Position numbers and translations under genes: made by a program. This document shows positions 12,501-27,700 of a stretch of DNA of 64,000 nucleotides, piece by piece (the first letter of the stretch is position 1; each line of letters opens with the position of its first letter). The notes below the pieces were generated by a model that did no database searches, was not told the DNA's origin, and saw nothing but the letters and a program-made list of their open reading frames with translations. The stretch is from Parasteatoda lunata (taxonomy: Eukaryota; Arthropoda; Arachnida; Araneae; Theridiidae), in the NCBI GenBank assembly GCA_949128135.1, contig OX421972.1, forward strand, positions 66,538,302-66,602,301, read 5' to 3'.

Positions 12501-15500
12501 ATTACTTTTATTATAAATGCGATAATTTTATGCATAAATTTAGCTTTTTTTAGTTGAAAATGTATATAGCATGATTGTGTAACACTGGATAATGTTTTGC
12601 TCTATTCTTGCTTTCCATGCAGATTTCTTTTACGATTAAGATTTATAAAATAAATAGTAGATACTACTTTAAAATATAAAGGTGTATCCATTGCTATTTT
12701 AATTATGTCTAGTGATTATGAATTTGAAACCTGTTTTGTGTCGTTTAAGCATTTCAAAAGATTATTTTCTATTTCACGAATTTACAAACTTATTATCGGG
12801 ATTTAGAGACTTCGTTAAATAGAGGTCTGACTGTATATTAGTATGTGTATGTAACAATCAATATGTAACAACAATCTTAACGAAACAGTCTTAATATACT
12901 TGTATAGCATTGTTTTAGTTATATTACATATGATTTCATTTTATTAAATTTGTAATAAATTGTGCATTCACCTTTTTCTTATTTCTGTCAAATGTATAAT
13001 GCGAGGATACTGCATTTCAGTAAAGTCTATGTTACACAAAGTTAATTACATATATTGCACAGAAGCAGAATACTTAGAATTATAGTAAGATGGACAATAG
13101 CCTGCCCACAAGATGAATTCGAGATGGTCGACACATTGTACAGGGTATCTGCTACATTTTAGATTTTCAAATTCATGACTTTCCATGACTAATTCCAAGA
13201 ATTTTTCATGACTTAACGAAGTTACTATTTTCTCCAACAAAAACGCAACAATAAATTAAAAAAAGCATTATAATAACATTAATTGAAATGAGAGGTATAA
13301 CCAAAACTGCTATACTCTGCATCTTCATATTTATAGATTTTAAATTTAAAAAACAGAGTAAAGAAAGAGTTGATACAATAAAATAGCTGAAAAAAATACA
13401 AAAGCAAATAATTTTTTTTCTGTACAGCAAGTGAATCAATGGTGTCTCAGTTTGGAAAAGATCTAAAAATTTATTTAATGTAGCCGAAATATTTCTTAAA
13501 AGTGAGCTTTTGGCAAAAGCAATTTAAATAAATTCAATATTGAGTGGCTCATCCTATTTTTTAAATTAATAATTATTTTATTTAATACTGTAAAAGGTAA
13601 TTTAAAACTATAATTAATTTAACTATTATTTAAGGTTATTGAGTGTATTTTTCTTAAAATTTAGATAAATATTATTTGTAATACCAAATTTAGCAAATTA
13701 AGAAAACTTTAATAAATGTATATTACAAATGTAAATTAGTGAATGGCCCCTAATAAATTTTTATTTAAATTTGTTACCTAGTACAGTATTTCATTAATGA
13801 AATGATAATTAAATATTTTTACATCAATTGCTTTAAATCAAATCACTAAGAGATGAATTAAAGTATTTTTGATTGACAAATCTGAAAAATATAAGATTTT
13901 TTGCAGCATTTAAAATATCGAAAGTCCCTCTCTTTATACTTATTTAAAATCTTGCCTCTAAATTAAGTTCTTTCCTAAAACAAATTAAAAGCACTGAAAA
14001 TTTTGAAAGTAATAATACAGTAATAAAATACAATAAGTAAAAGAAAATATTAGTAAAAAAAGGTAATACAGTAAAATAAATGTTTAGAAACAATATGCAT
14101 TTAGTGGATGGTCCCTCAGATAAAAATTTACGTTTAAGAAACTCAATTAGGTCTTATCTTTATTAAATTAAATGAATAAAAGGGAGATGGAAATTTTGAG
14201 GTTATGAAGCTTTGTGATTCTTGACTGCTCTGAGGATCAACATGAAAATATGTACTTGAATGGTCCACAAGTTAATTCTATGATCATGGGTACTGTTCTA
14301 TAAATAGAATAGAGCAAGAAGGCCATTAGCTTGCCATTGACGAAGACGATGGAACTTCAATAACTATGAAATTAACAAGATAAATAAAATTTTCTTTTGC
14401 TATTAAAATTTGGCATGTTTAGTTGTCCCCCAAAATTCGAGGGAAGTTTCGGTTCCATTTCATAGAGTGGAAAATGAAACCTGAAATTGAGAATACCTTG
14501 CAAAATGAAGCAGAGTTGCACATGAGAGTGGAAGAATCCTTCCCATTGAATCCAGAGCAACCCCCCACATGGCAGTAGCTGGGTTGCCGCAAAATTTTAT
14601 ATTGGCGATACCCAGGGGAAAATATCCCTTTTGAAATATATAGATCGGCGCAATTTAAGCCTTCAACTTCAATTTGGAGCATGTAGGCGCAAGTTTCCAC
14701 AATTGGCGCGGATCGGCGCAGCACTTGCAACACTGGAGACCTAAATCCATGACTTTCTATGATTTAAAAAAAAAAAAAAAAAAGCAAAAATCATGACAAA
14801 TTTTATTCAATACTGAAATTCATGACTGTCCAAGTATGCGGATACCCTGATTGTAGTAAGACAATCAATATAGAAACAAATTATTCAAATCTTTTGTAGG
14901 TATAAGCATGCAAGGAAAGAGATCTTTTTCTGCATTTAATATTTTACATTCACTAAATATAATAACAGCAACTTTTCCATCATATCTATCCAATAATAAC
15001 TAGTTGCGAATTGCCATATAATACGTCAGCTGTCATGGCCTGATGGATATTGCTTTTAAAACTTAAAAAAAAAAAAATTTAAAAAAAAGGTAGATTATCT
15101 TAAGTTATAATTAAAAAATCTTTATTATTAGAATTAATCTTTATTATAAGATCAAACTAATATCTCTAATTTTAGGGAATTGACAATTATCACACATAAG
15201 TGAACAATTATAGTCATTTGACTTACCTTGAAGCCACCTCACTTGAGTGGCGGGACCATAACCTTTTTCATTTCGAGCAGCTATTCTGAAGATTATAGCA
15301 GCTTTAGTAGTCATATCAATGTGTGCTGAGTTTAAGTTCTGACTGTTGACAGTACAAGAGGGTTCTGGACCACAGTATACACGGACAAATGCTAACTGAG
15401 ATGTGTTGGATTGTACGGTCTGTTTGCCTTCACCCTGACCACCTGTAGTGGCTGACCTCATGGCCAAGTACACAGAGTATTCAGTTATTTCTCCTGAAGT

Positions 15501-17685
15501 TGTTTGAGGGGCTTCCCATGACAGATGAGCTCCATCAAGACTCTGAAAATAGAAAACGAAATATATTTATCTATAATATGAAAATATGACGGAACATTTT
15601 CTTATTACATGAAAAAATAAAGACAGTAAACAAACAAGGCAAAAAGTTAAGCTACCCATATCATAAAATTTATCAATATGTGTGCAAATTTTCAGAGTAG
15701 AAATAGTATTTTTATTTATTCTGTAACATTATATTCTAATATTATAAATATTGTGATGCAAATGCTAAATATTATGGTTGGCAATTTTAACAACAAAGTG
15801 TTTCATAATTATTTAATAAAAATAAATTATTATAGCTATTTTTTAGTTCATTCTTATGCAGAATTATGATCAACTGCAGTTTGCTGAACAAATTAGGTTA
15901 AGACTAGTTATTTCTAATATAAGGAATTCTGTGCCATAGTTCTTGCAAATTTAAACACCTTTTACAGACGTGAATTAATGAAAGAAAAATTATATAATTA
16001 TTTACTTTGCTTATTTTGATGGCAGATGGAGCTCCAGGATAACCAGGCAAACATGTTTTAAATGCAGACACTTCACTCCAGGATCCTCTACCACATGTAT
16101 TGACAGCAGCAACTCTAAACTTATAAGCTGTGCCAGGTTCCAAATCTTGTTGTTTCATATTTGACAAATCCGGCAGTGGTTCAAATGACTGTAAGAGTGT
16201 ATAATGAGTAATGAAGCATCGTAAAATCACTGATAAGAAATATCGAAAATATGATTAACAAATAAAAAGTTTTTTCTTGATGAAAGGATTTATCATTTTT
16301 TCAGGTAAAAACTAGTCATTTGTAAACCAAAATATAATTAAGCTTTGAAACCTATGTACTATGCATTTGTAAATTTAAATAAAAATTCTTATCTTTTTTT
16401 TTTTTTTTTTTTTTTTCAATACCCATCACAGCATAAAAGTTGATAAAAATTGAGTTACATTACGGAGGAAAAAACATTCATCTAACAACTAGGTAAACTT
16501 CAGACTAAGATCATAAAAGATTAAACCACAATTTTTAATAACTATATTATATATTCACACTTTTCACTTACACTTTTCTTATCTTCATTATCAGGCACAT
16601 AGAACTGCGTGACTAGAGCACAACTGTCCTTGTAAATGCCAACATCATACCATTGAGCATCTTGATGACGATATATTTCAGACTTGATCGGTGTAGTTGG
16701 TTCCTGCAATAAAGTATATGGAGTCAATAAACAATCCAAAAAATGTTGAAAAAATCAAGTAGATTAAAAAATATAAACTAAGCAGATAATTTTTTTTTTT
16801 TTTTTTTTATTTAACAGGCAAAATAAAACATAAGACAATTACTCTGTCCAACTGGAAATCGATAAAATTTTGATTAGTACAACTTCAGGGTGGCCACTCA
16901 AATCAGATTTAAAATTTTCCTAATTTTTCCAGGTAAAAATCTTAAAATTTCCAGGTTCGTGTTTTTTTTTTCTTTTTCTCATAAAGTGCAAGATGTGTAC
17001 AAGAAAAGTCTAAATTATAAAATATTTAATTCAAAATGTCATTTTTTTGGCATATCATCTTGGAAAAAAAAAAAAATTTATTTTGACAAGATTTTGTTTT
17101 TTTATTTTTTAATGTTTTGATGCAATATTAATTTTCAAAAAATTAAGATCATTGTACAGTTAAATGTTTTCGGATTTCAGAATAATAGTTATTGTCAATT
17201 GCTTTAAGTTTTTTATTTAATTATTTTTCATTTAATTTCTTATTTATTTATTTGCAATTTAGTATCAAACTTATGATAACTAAATTATATTTTAATTTTT
17301 GCTTGCTAATTCCGTAATATTTTATTTTATCATTTAAAAACGGCTTGTGGTCATAATAAAACAATAGACCAAATTTGATTATTTTTCATCATAAGAGATA
17401 AATCAGTAATAAATATGTTAAATTAGTTTATTGTATCCTATTGCACTGTGCAATATGTGATAAAATGCTTAAAAAAAGGACTTCATATCAGAGATTAAAA
17501 TTATAAAATTTGTGGAAAAATTTATAAATTCGTAATTGAGTGCTGTAAAAGTTTCCGTAAAATTTTTAAAAAAATATTTTGCACGAATTTCCCCCGACAA
17601 GAAAAACTAGTTACATGTATTTAAAAACTTATAAAAGCTCTACTAAATGTTAATTTAATGAAAAATTAGAATATCTACTAATAGA

Positions 17686-17718
<33 letters not shown>

Positions 17719-20700
17719 GAATGTGTACGATGACTTTTGTGGCATAAAGTTTTTTTCACTTTTTGATGATTGATTTCTTAAAAATAAACTTTTCCTCTGT
17801 TTTTAAAATATTTTATACAATTTTGTTAAGATTAGAATACATTTTTTATAATTAAATATCTATTCTGAAATATTCATTTTAATTAATGGATAGTCTTATT
17901 TCATTGAAAGTCATAAGTGTACCAATACTTTTGTGAGTCACTGTAATTACATTTTAATATAAAGCTGTACAGTATATTTTCTTACCAGTGCTTTTTATAA
18001 AATTTATTGATCATATTTTCGTTAAACCAATATCTCAAGTCAAGTTTTTAAATAATGTTGTTTTGAATTAGCATTATTATTTTAAGATATTCAGTATACA
18101 AAAATAAATGTCACGAATGTAAAATTGTCTAATTTTTTGTTCAATACTCTACAGAAAAAAAAAAAAAAAAAAAATAGATAAAATTCCTTACATTTTATCC
18201 TTAATTGATTTTTTTTCTTAATTGAAATTAAAACATTTTAAGAATTCCTATCTAAACACAGTTTTTTAGTTTAGCATAGTTAATTGTTTTTGCTTAAACA
18301 ACTAGAATCTTGAACAGCGCATAACTAAAACACCAAGTTTCATTTTCCTTCTTCCGACAAAACACATATGAATTAAAAAAATTTATATTTTACGTTTATA
18401 AATCATTTAATATGTTTCCCATATATTCCTTAGTCTTTGTCAGCTTTTTAAGGTAAAAGGAGGGATAGTTTTGGAAATATCATCTCTGGAATGCAAGCAA
18501 CATTTACGAACTTTCGATATAGTGATAACTATACAATTCGAACTTTGAATTAAAAATCAAATATTTACCAACAAAACAGTAAAATTAAATATTATTACAT
18601 AGTCAGTTCTAAAAAAAACTTTTTTTTAAAATTAAAATATGTTATAAAAGGTTAAAATGAAATAGAAAAAATCAGCATTAATGCAACAATTTGTCGACAA
18701 ATATTGCTGTTCAGCGATTGTAAAGAAATGTGTGGTTGGTTAGCTTGCTGAGAAAAAATAATTTACAGATTTCTTTGAATGGGAACACAAAAGCTTTCAA
18801 AAAAAGAGTGCAATATAAAATCTATTATTATTAAATCATAACCAACTAATCTTTGGCGAATTTTATTAAATTAAAAATACAAAAACATTTTGACTCATTT
18901 TGTCAAAATAGAAAAAAATTACCACCAAAGCATCAGAACAAACTTGAGCCATAAATGGATTCAGCCCACGGACAGAATTTTAAAACAGAAGTAAATATCC
19001 TAACCCCTTCTTCCACCTCTAGCACTATCTTTGCCTTTCTTAAATTACAGTCCCATAGTCTCCATAGAGATCAAAGGTTTCTACATTTGTTTAGAAACCC
19101 TTGACAGAATTTTATGTGGCATTCTAGTTTAACAGTGTTATAACGGAGCAAATTTTGATGCAAGCAAAGTATAGCTAAGTTGATGACATTTTAACTGTTT
19201 GGAGATGCATTTCCGTCCAAAAAATGTGGGTATAATGGATGAAATAATTTAAATTAAGAAAATTCGTAAATAATTTAAATTAGTGAAATTAAAAAAAATA
19301 TCTAAGAAAAAAATTCCAGCTTCCCTTTGAAATTCCCTGATTTTTCCAAGTTTTTATCCAAATTTCCCAGATTTTTCCAGTGTAAAAAAATTCCCTGATA
19401 ATTCCAGGTTTTCAAGGTGGGTGTCCACTTTTAATGCTGGGTTTTAATTCACAAGCTAAAAAACTAACAGCATGGATTATGTGTGGTCAAATAATCAAGT
19501 CAAAGAGCACCTAGACAGTGCATTTTTATTATTTATAAGCTTAACCAAAGCTGCGCGTGGCTGCACAAATTAGTTATCATTTAAAGTTAGACAAGGAAAA
19601 ATACATAGTTTCCAAAAGAAGGTGCAAGGCTGAGTGAATAAAATTGTGAAACCAATGCTCTCCTGACTTAACTAATGGAAAAATATTTTTGTCCCTTGGG
19701 GAGGTAGGGCAATTTAAGTTGCTAATTATGGCATCAAAACGACAAGAAATAAATAAGTTTCCTCACAATTAAAATCTCAAAGCATGTATACCCTAAGTAA
19801 TTTTCCTTAAAAAATTTACCTACCTGTTTTATACTTGTAAGATCCAATTTGAGAGCTGAATCAAATCCATCTTCAGTATTAGAATTGGCAATTCCATTGG
19901 AACAATCTCTTTTTATTATAAGAGGAGAAGTAGGACTTGCAGTTGAAATGGCTGCAGTAGCAAGTGTTGTTAATGAATCTAAAATATAATAGTTTTTAAA
20001 AAAATAAACTTTAAAAACATAAATGATAAGGTCACAAAATAATAATAATTCAATTTAAGATACTTCTCTTCAACAACATCCAAATCTAATTTATAATTAA
20101 TTACATAAAGTTGAAACGGCTGCAAAGGTTCTTTTGTTTTCAAAGGTTTTCAAGTGTAAAAGGTTCTTATTATACATCAACAAACAGTTTGCCTCAGCCT
20201 TAGTACAAAATAACAGCCAGAAATACAAAATGCAAGAGCGTAATTTACAAATCAAGGGTCTGTTTAGAATAAATTTGGGTCTGTTAACGGACCCTTCACA
20301 AAATATATTTTCATAAAAACGGAACCTTTACAAATTTGTTTATCTTAATAATTGTTTTGTTAATCGAATAAACCCTTCCAGGGGAGGGGAAAGAAAGACA
20401 GTTCGAAACGAACTTAGTTTCCCAAGTTTCCCTAAGTTTAAATTCCAAATGCAGTTTTCTAAGAAAATATTTCTACTTTTACAAACATCGTGTGCACATT
20501 CTTATTGATATTAAATGATAATTTTTTTTGTAAATAAATAATTGATCAATTTATATTTATTCATAAAATTAATTAATATTATATAAATAAAAATTAATTT
20601 CTGGCAATTTTTTAAAATAAAATAATATAAATTTAAGAATTGTTTAAATTTACTTAATGCGTAACACATTAAAAGTGATACATAATTAAGTTGTGTTATT

Positions 20701-21720
20701 TAAAATATGTCAATTGAAATTATTAAAAATGTGAGTGATTTTGTTTCCATTATTCGTCCGAAATAAATATTCTGTGTTTAACAGCATAGGCTAAATACCA
20801 AATATTTGTATGTTGCATCCCTAATTTAGTAGCAGCAGTTGTTGTGCAGAATCTTTTATCTATTTACAATTTAAAAACTTCTTTAAAAGGTTTTTAGAAA
20901 TTTTTGCAATAACAGTGTATTTCAATATTTGCACAAATTCACAAAAGCAGGACCCTGGTTGAAAGAATATGACTTAAGCTTATTTAATGTTCACAAATTA
21001 TGAGTAGTTTTTTCACAATTTTACAAAAACAGTACCTTTCACAAAATGTCTGGACAGACCCCTGCAAATGTAAAATACACTACACATTCCTAAATTATTA
21101 AAATGCTATTAAAAATTTACTCTTCACCTTTTTATTCATTTTTTTATAATGTTATAAATAATTGTTAAAAAAAAAAAAAATTTAAATTTTTTATAGCATG
21201 ATAAAGTAAAGATATTTGTAATAAAATACATACGCCTGCCTGACACAAGCTTTGATAGAGCATTATTGGTTGCAGCTTCAGTAGACTGTTCATCTATTTG
21301 AACTGGAGGATCATCTGACAGCATTTGAGCAGGAGGTTCAGCGCCAGGCTGTTCCAGTGTAAGAGGTGTGATATGGGATGTAGGTTGAGAACTGGTGACA
21401 CCTGAATAGTTAAATATAAATTATAAAGATAAATGTCATTAAATAAGGTTAAGAATGACTAAAATGTTAACTTTAAGTCAAATTCAGAAGGAATTAAAAA
21501 AATTTATACTGGTAATTAAGTCGGACCTTTGTTGATCAAGAAATAATATTGATGCATTACAAACAATGAAGTAGGTGTGAATAAAATAATTCTGTATTAA
21601 TTTATTGTTTTCAAAAACTGAAAATGTTATATGCAATTAATTTTATATTTTCTATCATCTTATCTTCTTTACATCGGAAGGTTTGTTTAGAAAAATTACT
21701 TTAAATTGCTTTTAGGAAAG

Positions 21721-21764
<44 letters not shown>

Positions 21765-24700
21765 GTTACAATTTATTCCCCAGTATTTCAAAAAATATAA
21801 CAAAATGAAAACACAAAGCTGCAAATTTAAAAAAAATCCAGATAATCTGTGTCCGATTAAATAATGATAGCTGTGGCGTGTTACGGACCCCACTCTGCAA
21901 TGGATTATACTTCACCTGCTTAAATCCGAAATATCAGCTTTTCAGCAGTAGACTTAAACACCCAATATACTAGATATTCGCCACCTTGTTATCAAAATAG
22001 CAAGTCCACACTGAGATATACAGTAAATAAAAAAACTATCATAAATTTAAAAAGAGTATAATTACATTTTGAAAGAAAATGGCATAATTTATAAATGAAC
22101 CAGTAGTGTCCTATTGAGCAACAGTTACAATAGGCATAAATCAATATCAGTGAAGTACATAGTTCAAAATACAAAAGATTACAGAGTAGAAAAGAAAACA
22201 AGTAAAATTATGGTTCAAATGTACAATTCAAAAATGCAAATAAATAAAATGAAATGTTGAAGAAGTTATCTATCTCACAAATTAGGGAAACAAGGTAGAA
22301 AGTTATTTACAACAGTGGTAGAAACCTATTTCTTCCATTCTTTTAATAATTATCGGTAGACATCAGTTAAAGGGAATTTTATAATATAATACAAAACACT
22401 TTAAATAAAATTTAAATTATCTTCTTACTCCAAATATTAACAAAATTGGTACGCCTACAAAATAAGTTCACATCACGTTGTGGTACAGTCAGCAAAAAAA
22501 AAAAGATATCACCCTGAATAATTTTCGTTCTAATGATCGGATTTTCACGAACTAAGTGTCATTCTTAATGGTTCCTGGGGGTGACCTCAAATATGCTAAT
22601 TAGTTAGTGCTAACTATTAATTAAGTTACGAAATCAGACACAAAAACGTACTTTCTCTGAATAAACATATATTTTTTTTTACATATTTGGATTCCTTATC
22701 TTCTAAATATAGGGGGTAGCCGCAATCTGGGAAATGTGGTCCCCATAGTTTGGGCAGGAGAGCGATTCAAAGTTTGGACCCCTTAATGTTAATTTCACTT
22801 TTTGCGTTTTCAGTCATATTTTAAAAACTAATGAAGCAATTCAAAAAAATATTGCACCAACTCATAAAACGCATTTACCCAAAGATAATTTCATGAAAAA
22901 AATAATTTTTAATAATTATTAAGTATTTTTTATTTTTTAATTAAAGAGAGGATGAAAAAATTTTGAATTATAAGGTATGGATTTTTTTATACCATATTAA
23001 TCTACATGCCTTTCAATTGAAAAATCTAAAGTTTCAACTGTTTTTATTTATTAGAAGATGAGAAAAATTAAAATTAATTATTTAAAAAAAAATAATTTGG
23101 CGACAATGAAAAAATGATTAAATGGGGCGATTAATATTAAAATGTGATAAACTTACGAAGAACTTGATTTAGCGCGCGTGGCGTAAAATTTCATTCATAT
23201 TTTTTTCGCTGATAATCAATTGCTAATCTTTTTATTTTTATTTTTTTTTAAACTATAAAATACAATGTTTCTCTTCTAGTCCTCTAAAAATCTATTTGAA
23301 ATTAAGTACAGAAATTTGAATAAAACATTTTATTGAATAAAAAACATTTTATTCAATGAATGTCGAGTTTTATAAAAGCATGCTTTTGATAGAATATGAT
23401 TATACCCCAGATTGTGCTTATTTAATGTGATTATTTTTTAGTTTTTTTTTCTCAATAACTGATACAATTACAATAATATACATATGTATGAATAGATTTG
23501 GAATAAAATATTTCTCAGTTTCTTGTATATATTTTTTATGAATATTAATAAAAATACGTAGTAAACATATTTAAGCATATCTCACATCATCGAAAATTTC
23601 TCAACATCTTATATATCGTGTTAATCTTAAAAGTAATTTTTTAATCACCTGTCCGGAAGTGTTTCGCAGAAATATTTTACCAACTATTTAATTAAATTTT
23701 AGCATTTTTAAAAATTTTATTCTTTACCCTACTACATTTATTATTTCTTCATTAATATACTAATAAATTTTTTTAGTACTTTAATTTAGATTTTCTTTAA
23801 AGTAAAGTTCCTTTTTACATTATAGTCAAGTTTTTTTTAAAAGAATTATTGTCTGCTAGCTAAGAATAAAGCCTTGTTAAGAAATTAAAAACACTCCGCT
23901 GTTTAAAATTATTTAATGCAAAACAGCTGATTATTTACTAAGCATACTATTTTTTTCGAAAAAAGAATATAAATCATTGATTGTCTTTTTTGTTTTGTTT
24001 CTTGTGACTTCAACATAGATTATCTAAAATAGTGTCCATGTTTTATAAGTCACTACAAAGAGTATAAAGATACCGAACATAAAAAGCTGTCAAATACGTA
24101 GCCAAAACTTTTAAGCGTCTTAAAATGTCTCAGTATCTTAAATGATTCTTTCTTTATGATTCCATGTAGATTTTTTTCCGGATAATATACTAAACTATTT
24201 TGTTCAATTTTTTACTTCAGCACGATTCCCAAGATATTATTGTAGTATAATTTGTTATCAGGAACAATGCCTTATTTTGTTTAGCAGGAAACACTAAAAA
24301 TTGAAATTTGTAAAAAGCTTCCGAAGCCGTGCGAATTTTAGAATCATCTGATTTAAAAAAATGCGATAAAAAATACGGAAATTTCCGAACTTATTTTGAT
24401 TAAAAATAAAAAAATAATAAAAAACGTGGCAAGAAGGCTAACATACTTTTTACAGAACTGTGAAAACCAGTTTTTCCTATAATTCGTCAAAAGAGGATAA
24501 GAATGATATTGCTCCAAGGGACCTACTCAATAATTTCGCTATTTTCAGAATGAAATCTGTTTGATCGAAACATATTTCCTTGAAAATAAAAACGGGGAAA
24601 AAATTAACTTTTATTATTATACATTTATTATCAAAGCTTATTCCATTCATTTAATGATAGCGGTATCAAAGTTAAGGATATGCGATGGAAGCCCCGTTTA

Positions 24701-27700
24701 CTATTATACTATAAATGCGTTAAATCATGTTGCTTGAATAATTTATTTTAAGCTTATTATTTAATATTTTTAAGCAAATAAAGGTGTAAAAATAAACTCG
24801 ATCAAAATACTCCGAAAGTATACCCTAAAATATTTGTAGAATAAACTTTGGAATCTATATATACAAAATATCTTTTCAAACAACTTCGAGTAGGACGAAA
24901 ACGCTAACTTGTTTAAAATAGTTGTCCTTGTAACTATTTAATTTCGATTTCTGGTGCTAGGGGACATTCCATTTTCACATTCGACTTATGAAATTTCAAT
25001 TGTAAACGGAATTTTTTTATGTCCTTAAATTAAAATGTTAAGGCTTGCAGCAAAAAAAATTGTACTGCATTGATTTTTTTACAAAATAGCGAATTATTAT
25101 TTTTTTAATCTAAGAACCTGAGCCTATAACTTAAGTAAAACTTATTTTAATATCGAGTGAAATAATTTAATATATTGTGTAATTAAATAGATAATCCCAA
25201 GAAATTGAATTGAAAATATAAAAACTTCATTGATTTAAAAATTAATAGATGATGATAAAAATAGACATGTTTTGAGCACAATAATAAAAGTCACAAGTTA
25301 TTCAAGCTTGACAAGTTTTGAGAATGGGTGAATATATTTGAACGCTCGAAACATGTCGACTTTTACTTCCCTCTTCATATTTTTTAAAGCCAGTTGAGTT
25401 TTTATCATCAATTATACTGTTTTACATTAGGGTCTTGATCATTATTTTGATAAGGTTTTTATACTCGTTAAAGTAAACATATGAATTTTCATATTTTAAC
25501 AGGAATTATGTGGTCTTTAAAAACATAAGAGCATCAATATTGTAAAAGTTATATTTAACTTGGTTTAAAATTAAAATTTTGAGACCAGATATTTTGAGTT
25601 AATGAAATTAAATATTTTATCTTTTAAGTTTTTAAGCCCCCCCTTATCAGATATATATAAGAAAACAAAAATAATCACAGTATCAGTATTTGGTGGTAAA
25701 TGTAGCTTATCGTAATTGAAGAATATGCTGTGCGATATTTTATGGTGAATTTGCGAACGTAAGTTTCTAAATGTATCCAAGCATAAGGATGCTATTTGCT
25801 AATCATCTTTATCCAAAGAAAACTTTGTTATCTAAACATCTAGCAGAATGAAGCGATTTTTGAAACAATGAATCATACTATATGCAACATATTATTTCAA
25901 TATCTTATTCTTAAACATAACCTATTTCAATGCTTTTAGAATACCACTAAACATTCAGCAATTCCTTGAGTTATAGGAAAAAGAAATATCATAAATTATA
26001 GAAAAACTTGTGAATGCGCATTAGAATTACTATACAATATACATTTTATTTTTCAAGCACTTTTTTTTTCTTCAAACTTTCTTGCCTAGAAGACTTGATT
26101 AAAGCTGTAAAAGTGATTATCCCTAAAATTTTGTATTTAGCCATAATAAGCTATGTTAATTTGATTTTAGTATGAAATCCTCGAATAAATATAGCAGAAA
26201 CAACATAATCTAAATAATATCAGATAAAATGTTCATGTATTTAAATTCTAAAACTTAGAAAATCATAAATAATTTATAATCGATTCAAATTTTCTTTTCA
26301 AGGGAGATTAAAATTTAAAAAAACTTTGCTTTTTGGACAGAAATCAGCTTAAAAATTGTCAATTGCCTAGAAACTTTGAGATATTTTCTATTAACTATTA
26401 ATTAAACCTCTCTGAGTAATCACAGAACATTATTTCAATTTTTTTTCCAGTCAGAGCTTGGTTGCTTAGCAACCTAGTAAAATTAAGCATTCTTCTTTTG
26501 AATTAGTCAATGGGTTATCTTAAAATATTCATTTGCGCTGGCGACTTTTTTTGGCGGTTTTCTGGACTATCGCCAAATATATAAACCTTTGTTACGACCC
26601 TATTTACCACCCATTTTTTTCAAAATTTTGTCTACCCCCCCTAATTCAAGTATCTGGATTCCAAATATGTAAAAAAAAATATATGTTTATTCAGAGAAAG
26701 TACGTTTTTGTGTCTGATTTCGTAACTTAATTAATAGTTAGCACTAACTAATTAGCATATTTGAGGTCACCCCCAGGAACCTTTAAGATTGACACTTAGT
26801 TCGTAAAAATCCGATCATTAGAACGAAAATTATTCAGGGTGATATCTTTTTTTTTTTTTGCTGACTGTACATTACTGGAACATTAATTATAACAAGTGTT
26901 TGGAAAAAACTGTTCTTCAGTCATTTGGAAACAAGACTGATATTTTCATACATTCAAAAACATCCTTTTCTCAAGTTCACAATAAAAGATAAAAATTGTT
27001 AAATTTACAAATTACCTGAAGCTAAGAAAACTTTAAAGTATTAGATTAATTACTTTAAAGGATAAAAAAAAAAGTTGGAAATATTGAGTTAATTTAATAT
27101 GATAAATAAGATTCTAGGCATGAATTTATAAATAAGACATCATTAATAGAAAAAAAAGTCATTTTAATATTAGCTATAAGAGTCTAAAAACAAAACTTGT
27201 AAATCTGGACAGATAATTAATTGTACAGTGCAGGAATAAAATTAGAAGATGAATTTTTCATCATATGATCAGATTTTCACTTACTAAGAATTCACTCTTA
27301 AATGGTTGAGAGGGTAACCTCAAATATACTAATTAATTAGACTTAAAATATTGTAGACAATATTTTAAGTTACAATGTTAGACACAAAAATGTAATTTAT
27401 TCTGAATTAACACACTTTTTTCTTTTTACAGATTTGGATTTCAGACTAACAAAATATAAAAGGTAGTCACTTTCTTAAAAAAAAAAAAATTGTCTCAATA
27501 ATTAGTTCAGGAGAGCAGACAAAAGTTTTTGACACCTACATATTAATTTTGTTTTTGCATATTTTGCAAGCTTTTTAAGCAAATTGAAAAATTTTTGCAC
27601 ATGCTTTAAAGAATGCAATTTCAGATACTTTTATATAAAATTTGAGCAAAATTGGTCCAATAGTTTGAGAAATCGAATTTCAAATGCATGTTCTTAGGAA

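Larger units (their letters stand above)
9515..15226 (-). other. Hcf intron 23, transposon-filled
   Basis: 5.7 kb. Three elements (9868-11647, 12113-12833, 13141-14849) make up about three quarters of it. Confidence 0.85.
16704..19823 (-). other. Hcf intron 20
   Basis: 3.1 kb, mostly taken up by a degenerate repeat element (16887-19435). Confidence 0.7.

Noticed and set aside
14419..14733. Minus-strand 104-residue open frame in a GC-richer patch
   Set aside because: No motif of any known family, and it lies inside an inverted-repeat element; probably a chance frame.
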